NCBI GenBank assembly: GCA_002360635.1 | Contig: DEQW01000001.1 | Span: 413,689 to 477,688, forward strand | From: Flavobacteriaceae bacterium UBA3356 | GTDB taxonomy: Bacteria > Bacteroidota > Bacteroidia > Flavobacteriales > Flavobacteriaceae | Reading direction: 5' to 3' | DNA: 64,000 nt | In this document: one piece after another, positions 59,706-64,000 of the stretch | Position numbering within the stretch: position 1 is the first letter of the stretch | How the letters are laid out: the number at the start of each line of letters is the position of its first letter | Position numbers and translations under genes: made by a program | The notes under the pieces: model-generated | The model's input: only the letters and a program-made list of their open reading frames with translations | The model's database searches: none | Told to the model about the DNA's origin: nothing

Positions 59706-59715
59706 TCGAAATAAC

Positions 59716-60048
59716 TTAACTTTCAGGGGCCAATTCTACTTGCAAACCGTCCAATTCTGGATGGATATGTATTTGACAACCCAAACGGCTATTATCCTTT
59801 ACGTTGAAGGCTTCAGCAAGCATTAAATCTTCATCGTAGCTCATTTCTGGTAGTTCGTGATCACTTTGAACATAGCATTGGCATGACGCGCACATAGCCA
59901 TGCCGCCGCAAATACCAATAGTCCCTTCTGGTGCTAATTCGTACGAACGTACTATTTCCATTAGGTTCATATTCATATCGGTTGGGGCATCTACTTTGTG
60001 GGCTACTCCTTCCCGATCGATAATTGTAATTTTAATGTCTTGAGCCAT
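59716..60048 (-). CDS. Adrenodoxin-type [2Fe-2S] ferredoxin
   Basis: The 110-residue protein has the four-cysteine pattern C47-x5-C53-x2-C56 and a late Cys (SRLGCQIHI) of adrenodoxin-like ferredoxins; Cys58 is extra. It ends LDGLQVELAP. It is an electron carrier; the reductase at 60088 is upstream on the same strand and probably its partner. Confidence 0.92.
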   Translation of the reverse strand: MAQDIKITIIDREGVAHKVDAPTDMNMNLMEIVRSYELAPEGTIGICGGMAMCASCQCYVQSDHELPEMSYDEDLMLAEAFNVKDNSRLGCQIHIHPELDGLQVELAPES

Positions 60049-60087
60049 GGGATAAAAGACCTTTTGAACTATAGAGCGATAGGTATT

Positions 60088-61140
60088 TTAGTTTATCGCT
60101 TTAACTACTGCTTTGGGTGCTTGTTTTTTACTTCCGTCAAATCCTTCTACGCCGCCTACGGTTGTATATTTCATTACGTATCGCTTGTCTGGAAATATTT
60201 TTTGATATGCACTTTGACACATTAACGTTGCTTCGTGGAAGCCACAGAGGATTAACTTTAACTTTCCAGGATACGTATTAACATCGCCAATAGCGTAGAT
60301 CCCTGGGATATTGGTTTGGTAATCTAATGAATTGTTAACTTTAATAGCGTTTTTTTCAATTTCCAATCCCCAATCTGCTATAGGCCCTAATTTTGGCGCT
60401 AAACCAAATAACGGTATAAAATGATCGCATTGCCTGTTAAACACATCGGCACCTCTTTTAATGGAAACCCCTTCAACTGTTTCTTTTCCATAGACATCAA
60501 TTACTTCAGCAGGGGTAATCAATTCTATTTTACCTAAATTTTTTAGTTCCTGTACTTTTTCTACACTATCCAGTGCTCCACGGAATTCATTCCGGCGATG
60601 CACAAGGGTCACACTTGAAGCAACATCGGTTAAGAAGATACTCCAATCTAAGGCAGAATCACCTCCACCGGCAATTACCACATTTTTGTCTCGATACACT
60701 TCAGGGTCACGAATAATATATTCCACCCCTTTATCTTCATATTCTGAAATCCCTGTAATAGGTGGTTTTCGAGGTTCAAAACTTCCCAATCCGCCGGCAA
60801 TTGCAACAATTGGCGCATGATGTTTTGTCCCTTTATTGGTTGTCACAATAAAGCTCCCGTCATCTTGCTTATCTATAGTTTGTGCTCTTTCCCCTAAAGT
60901 GAAACCGGGTTGAAACGGTTCAATTTGTTTCATTAAATTATCAACTAAATCGCCAGCCAACACTTCGGGAAATGCTGGAATATCATATATAGGTTTTTTA
61001 GGATAAATTTCGGCACACTGACCGCCAGGTTGCGGTAGTGCGTCTATTAAATGACATTTTAGTTTTAATAATCCGGCCTCGAAAACGGTAAAAAGTCCCG
61101 TAGGACCTGCACCGATTATCAATATATCTGTTTTTATCAT
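60088..61140 (-). CDS. Ferredoxin--NADP+ reductase, thioredoxin-reductase-like type
   Basis: The 350-residue flavoprotein has the FAD motif IIGAGPTGLFTVFEAG, the NADP motif VIAGGGDSALDWS, and YAIGDVNTYPGKLKLILCGFHEA, the C-terminal FAD site of FNR type 2 (YumC-like). The thioredoxin-reductase CxxC is absent: VDALPQPGGQCAEIYPKKPI matches FNR. It reduces the ferredoxin encoded next. Confidence 0.9.
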   Translation of the reverse strand: MIKTDILIIGAGPTGLFTVFEAGLLKLKCHLIDALPQPGGQCAEIYPKKPIYDIPAFPEVLAGDLVDNLMKQIEPFQPGFTLGERAQTIDKQDDGSFIVTTNKGTKHHAPIVAIAGGLGSFEPRKPPITGISEYEDKGVEYIIRDPEVYRDKNVVIAGGGDSALDWSIFLTDVASSVTLVHRRNEFRGALDSVEKVQELKNLGKIELITPAEVIDVYGKETVEGVSIKRGADVFNRQCDHFIPLFGLAPKLGPIADWGLEIEKNAIKVNNSLDYQTNIPGIYAIGDVNTYPGKLKLILCGFHEATLMCQSAYQKIFPDKRYVMKYTTVGGVEGFDGSKKQAPKAVVKAIN

Positions 61141-61209
61141 GAATCTAATTCGTCTTTAACAATGTAAAAGTAGGATTGATTTTGATTTAAAAAACTGATT
61201 AAAGTCAGC

Positions 61210-61449
61210 TTACTCTACATTTACCACTTGTTCAATTTGTGGCGCATGTTTTTTTATGGTCATTTCTACACCACTTTTTAATGTCATTTGGTTTACAGTA
61301 CAGCCTACGCAAGCACCTTCCAAACGAACAACCACTTTTTTACCATCATCTATTGAGATAAGGGAAATATCCCCTCCATCGCTTTGAAGAAATGGGCGTA
61401 TTTCTTCCAATGCATCTTCTACTTTTAATTTTAATTCTTGATCTTCCAT
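61210..61449 (-). CDS. NifU-like iron-sulfur scaffold (Nfu)
   Basis: The ATG at 61449 gives 79 residues; a start six codons earlier would overlap the Mrp gene. The Nfu domain is complete: LEEIRPFLQSDGGDISLISI and EGACVGCTVNQMTLKSGVE with the CxxC cluster site. It carries or delivers Fe-S clusters and is paired with Mrp upstream. Confidence 0.92.
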   Translation of the reverse strand: MEDQELKLKVEDALEEIRPFLQSDGGDISLISIDDGKKVVVRLEGACVGCTVNQMTLKSGVEMTIKKHAPQIEQVVNVE

Positions 61450-61450
61450 A

Positions 61451-62590
61451 TTATTTTTTAACGGCACTACAACCAGCCATTGTTGTTATTTTAATGGCTT
61501 CGGTCGGGGGGAGATTTTCGTTACGACGTACCGTTTGCTCCACCACATTTTTTGTTACTTGCTCAAAAGCTTCCTCGGTTGGGGTTGCCGTTTGTAAAGC
61601 CGCTGGACGACCTATATCGCCAGATTCTCGAATGCTCTGTACCAATGGCACATTTCCTAAAAATGGGATATCTAAATCTTCAGCAAGGTTCTTGGCCCCT
61701 TCTTTTCCGAAGATATAATATTTGTTTTCTGGCAACTCCTCAGGAGTAAAATAGGCCATGTTTTCTATGATTCCCAATACCGGTACTTGTATGTTTTCTT
61801 GTTGAAACATAGCAACTCCTTTGCGGGCATCGGCCAGGGCAACATTTTGAGGTGTACTTACCACTACTGAACCCGTTAACGGCAGAGATTGCATAATACT
61901 CAAGTGAATATCACCAGTTCCGGGAGGTAGATCTACCAACAAGAAGTCTAATTCGCCCCAATCGGCATCGAAAATCAGTTGGTTTAATGCTTTAGCAGCC
62001 ATGGGACCTCTCCAAATTACAGCTTGATCTGGTTTTGTGAAAAAACCAATCGATAATACTTTAACACCATAATTTTCAATAGGTTTCATTTTGCTTTTTC
62101 CATCCACTTTTACCGATAGTGGTTTTTCCATCGCCACATCGAACATAATAGGAATGGATGGCCCGTAAATATCAGCATCCAAAACTCCTACCTTAAAGCC
62201 CATTTTTGAAAGTGTAACTGCCAAGTTTGCTGTTACAGTAGATTTACCCACGCCTCCTTTACCAGAGGCAACGGCTACAATATTCTGTATTCCTGGAATA
62301 GCTTTTCCTTTAATCAAGTTGGGGTTTTGCTTTTTAGTTGGAGCTTCCACTTTTATATTAACCTGAACTTTAGCATTACTATCAACCTTTTCTTGAATGG
62401 TTTTTATAATGTCGGCTTCGGCTCTTTTTTTAATGTGTAGTGCGGGCGTGGAAAGCGTGACATCCACAATTACCTCATCGTCAAATGTTACAACATTTTT
62501 TACAGCACCGCTTTCTACCATATTTTTACCTTCACCTGCAACGGTGATGGTTTCTAAAGCTTTGAGTATATCTTTTTTGTTAAACTTCAT
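61451..62590 (-). CDS. Mrp/NBP35 family P-loop ATPase (Fe-S cluster carrier)
   Basis: The 379-residue protein has an N-terminal DUF59/MIP18 domain (residues 1-80) and an ATPase domain with the deviant Walker A GKGGVGKSTV near 110, LLVDLPPGTGDIHLSIMQ and IENMAYF. The usual CxxC near the end is reduced to the region AGCSAVKK with one cysteine. ApbC-type proteins bind and hand on Fe-S clusters. The gene is one base upstream of nfu. Confidence 0.9.
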   Translation of the reverse strand: MKFNKKDILKALETITVAGEGKNMVESGAVKNVVTFDDEVIVDVTLSTPALHIKKRAEADIIKTIQEKVDSNAKVQVNIKVEAPTKKQNPNLIKGKAIPGIQNIVAVASGKGGVGKSTVTANLAVTLSKMGFKVGVLDADIYGPSIPIMFDVAMEKPLSVKVDGKSKMKPIENYGVKVLSIGFFTKPDQAVIWRGPMAAKALNQLIFDADWGELDFLLVDLPPGTGDIHLSIMQSLPLTGSVVVSTPQNVALADARKGVAMFQQENIQVPVLGIIENMAYFTPEELPENKYYIFGKEGAKNLAEDLDIPFLGNVPLVQSIRESGDIGRPAALQTATPTEEAFEQVTKNVVEQTVRRNENLPPTEAIKITTMAGCSAVKK

Positions 62591-62749
62591 AAGATCTTTT
62601 TCACAATATTTAGACTGATTCTAAAGTACAAATATAACGGTATTAGTTTGGATTTTAAAGTAGTTAGATTGAAATGATTTATGGGTGAATAGAGGTTATC
62701 TGAGGCGAACTTTAAAGTGCTAAAAATTGAAATTAAAAACTCAAAAAAA

Positions 62750-63076
62750 TTACAGCTCTTTCATAGGGTCCCAAAATAATTTTTCAAAATTTTGAATTTG
62801 ATTGTCAATCACTTCTATACCCTCATTTTGCAACAACTGTTGCATTAAGTTGGTACCTTGAAAATGGTGTTTCCCAGTGAGCAATCCTTTTCTGTTCACC
62901 ACGCGATGAGCTGGCACGTCTGGGTCTTTACCGCTTCCGTTCATTGCCCAACCTACCATTCGGGCACTTCCTGCAGCCCCTAAATATTTTGCAATAGCAC
63001 CGTAACTTGTCACCCTTCCATAGGGTATTTGCTTTACTACTTGATATACTTTTTCAAAAAATCCTTCCGAAGCCAT
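62750..63076 (-). CDS. Alkyltransferase-like protein (MGMT family without acceptor cysteine)
   Basis: The 108-residue protein has the MGMT DNA-binding fold (QIPYGRVTSYGAIAKYLG, ARMVGWAMNGSG) but PAHRVVN where active enzymes have PCHRV. It thus cannot accept the alkyl group; ATL proteins flag O6-alkylguanine for nucleotide excision repair. It starts directly after the LysE-type stop. Confidence 0.9.
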   Translation of the reverse strand: MASEGFFEKVYQVVKQIPYGRVTSYGAIAKYLGAAGSARMVGWAMNGSGKDPDVPAHRVVNRKGLLTGKHHFQGTNLMQQLLQNEGIEVIDNQIQNFEKLFWDPMKEL

Positions 63077-63733
63077 TTATATTTCTTCCATAATTTTTAG
63101 AAGTGTAATAACTGAAATAACAGCAGTAATTATCCCAATGATAAAATTCATATTGACATTCAATTTGTTTTGGTCATCCTTTTGCCTGAAAAACCAAACA
63201 TAAATTGCCAACACTGAAAAAGTACCTAAACCTGAAGCGATTACAGTACTCCATAAGCCTGGTTGAGAGAAGCTAAACCAACCAAAACCTGCAAAAGTAA
63301 TACTTATGTAAACCCAATATGGGAGGGGCAGTAAATTAACCAAGGCCAATAACATACCAGAAAATAATCTGTTGACTTTTGAGTTGTTAACATCATCTGG
63401 TAACTGTCTGCGGGTATCTTTTGCGATGAAGAAAAAATAAATGGTTATGCAAATAAATATTCCCAGCGCCACTTTTTGAAGCATGGAAACATACTCGGGA
63501 TGGCGATCTAAAAAGCGGGCGAAAATCAAAGCGACAAGGGTTTGTAACATAACTGTGATACAAACACCGGTTGAGAACAAAATACCTTTTTTACGACCTT
63601 CTTTCATGCTTACTTTTGCCGCATACATATTCAGCAAACCAGGAGGAACAACCCCAACAAAAGCTGCTAGAAAGCCAATGGCAAAATTTACAAGTACAGT
63701 CATAAAACCTGTTTGTGGTGTGAATATAAGCAA
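63077..63733 (-). CDS. LysE family transporter
   Basis: The 218-residue protein has six hydrophobic segments and the family's N-terminal VVPPGLLNMYAAKVSMKEGR motif. The start could also be the ATG at 63703 (MTVLVNFAIGF). Members export amino acids or other small solutes; the substrate is not predictable. It is co-transcribed with the ATL gene (0-base gap). Confidence 0.85.
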   Translation of the reverse strand: MLIFTPQTGFMTVLVNFAIGFLAAFVGVVPPGLLNMYAAKVSMKEGRKKGILFSTGVCITVMLQTLVALIFARFLDRHPEYVSMLQKVALGIFICITIYFFFIAKDTRRQLPDDVNNSKVNRLFSGMLLALVNLLPLPYWVYISITFAGFGWFSFSQPGLWSTVIASGLGTFSVLAIYVWFFRQKDDQNKLNVNMNFIIGIITAVISVITLLKIMEEI

Positions 63734-63739
63734 ATTTAT

Positions 63740-64000
63740 CTATCTGAATTTAAACCTTATATAGGTTATCTTCTTATTTTCTTCTAGATACTGCTGTTCG
63801 TAAAAAGTTTGAATGCCCGTCACCTCTTTAGGCGCCTGACTATTGCCATACACATCGTGGTGGGCATAATCAATTTCTTCATCAAGACCGTGAAGCAATC
63901 CTAAAGTGTACCCGTGCATAAATTCACTATCGGTTTTTAAATGTACAAAGCCGTCCGGTTTTAATACTTTTCGGTATTTATTCAAAAAGTCTTCGTTGGT
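63740..64000 (-). CDS. trmB: C-terminal part of tRNA (guanine-N7)-methyltransferase (partial)
   Basis: The frame is open from the window edge (64000) to the stop at 63740-63742. YRKVLKPDGFVHLKTDSEFM, EVTGIQTFYEQQYLEENKKI and the end YIRFKF match the C-terminal third of TrmB, which makes m7G46 in tRNAs. The SAM-binding part lies outside the window. Confidence 0.88.
   Translation of the reverse strand, partial: TNEDFLNKYRKVLKPDGFVHLKTDSEFMHGYTLGLLHGLDEEIDYAHHDVYGNSQAPKEVTGIQTFYEQQYLEENKKITYIRFKFR

Overview
The window looks like the chromosome of a marine-type member of the Bacteroidota, most likely Flavobacteriaceae. The base composition is AT-rich. Promoters carry the Bacteroidota -7 element TAnnTTTG. 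The protein set is flavobacterial: DnaE with an N-terminal exonuclease, S16 with a long Ala/Glu tail, a BlaR1-TonB fusion, Mrp next to Nfu, and many lipoproteins with an SxxC-type lipobox.

Layout. 1-19.3 kb is mostly housekeeping DNA with some surface genes: the end of an ABC permease, a membrane metallophosphoesterase, a thioredoxin-like protein lacking the first active cysteine, a Tat-type lipoprotein made of nine GYYDD repeats, a two-domain glycosyltransferase, a nitroreductase, a BlaI/BlaR1 pair with a double-palindrome operator, lipoproteins, a glycosyltransferase/flippase-like pair, and then ruvC, serS, an HTTM protein, ribF, pth, rplY, prs and tRNA-Leu(CAA).

19.3-45.2 kb is an accessory island. 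It holds a Crp/Fnr regulator; a rhodanese, HMA-like, cupin and cytochrome c operon; a CzcA-TolC fusion efflux pump with its adaptor; a TetR-TolC-HlyD-OsmC-ABC-ABC-permease-permease operon that resembles E. coli CecR/YbhGFSR; a three-cysteine sulfide:quinone oxidoreductase-like enzyme; and an AcrB-type RND pump operon. Gene remains lie among them: a peroxiredoxin, a second SQR, a possible DUF2892 gene, and a frameshifted tyrosine recombinase beside tRNA-Asp(GTC) at the right edge. This points to an old integrative element that has been partly eroded.

The strongest new observation is regulatory. Five palindromes of the form GTAAC-N4-GTTAC, two of them imperfect, lie in front of island transcription units. 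In every case a -7 element TAnnTTT(G/A) begins exactly 29.5 bp from the palindrome centre. One site is divergent and shows the same geometry on both strands. I infer a local Crp/Fnr regulon with class-II activation that covers the regulator itself, the rhodanese operon, a dead SQR gene, the live SQR, a 38-residue membrane protein and the RND operon. The gene content suggests a response to sulfide, reactive sulfur or thiol stress coupled to efflux.

45.3-64 kb is again mostly housekeeping: tRNA-Asp, a DUF58 protein, clpP, trxA, a PD-(D/E)XK-like gene behind dnaE, a ferritin-like stress protein, rpsP-rimM-trmN6, a glutaryl-CoA-type dehydrogenase, a DUF3050 protein, a metallophosphoesterase, an SGNH hydrolase, a ferredoxin with its reductase, Nfu and Mrp, an alkyltransferase-like protein, a LysE exporter and the end of trmB.
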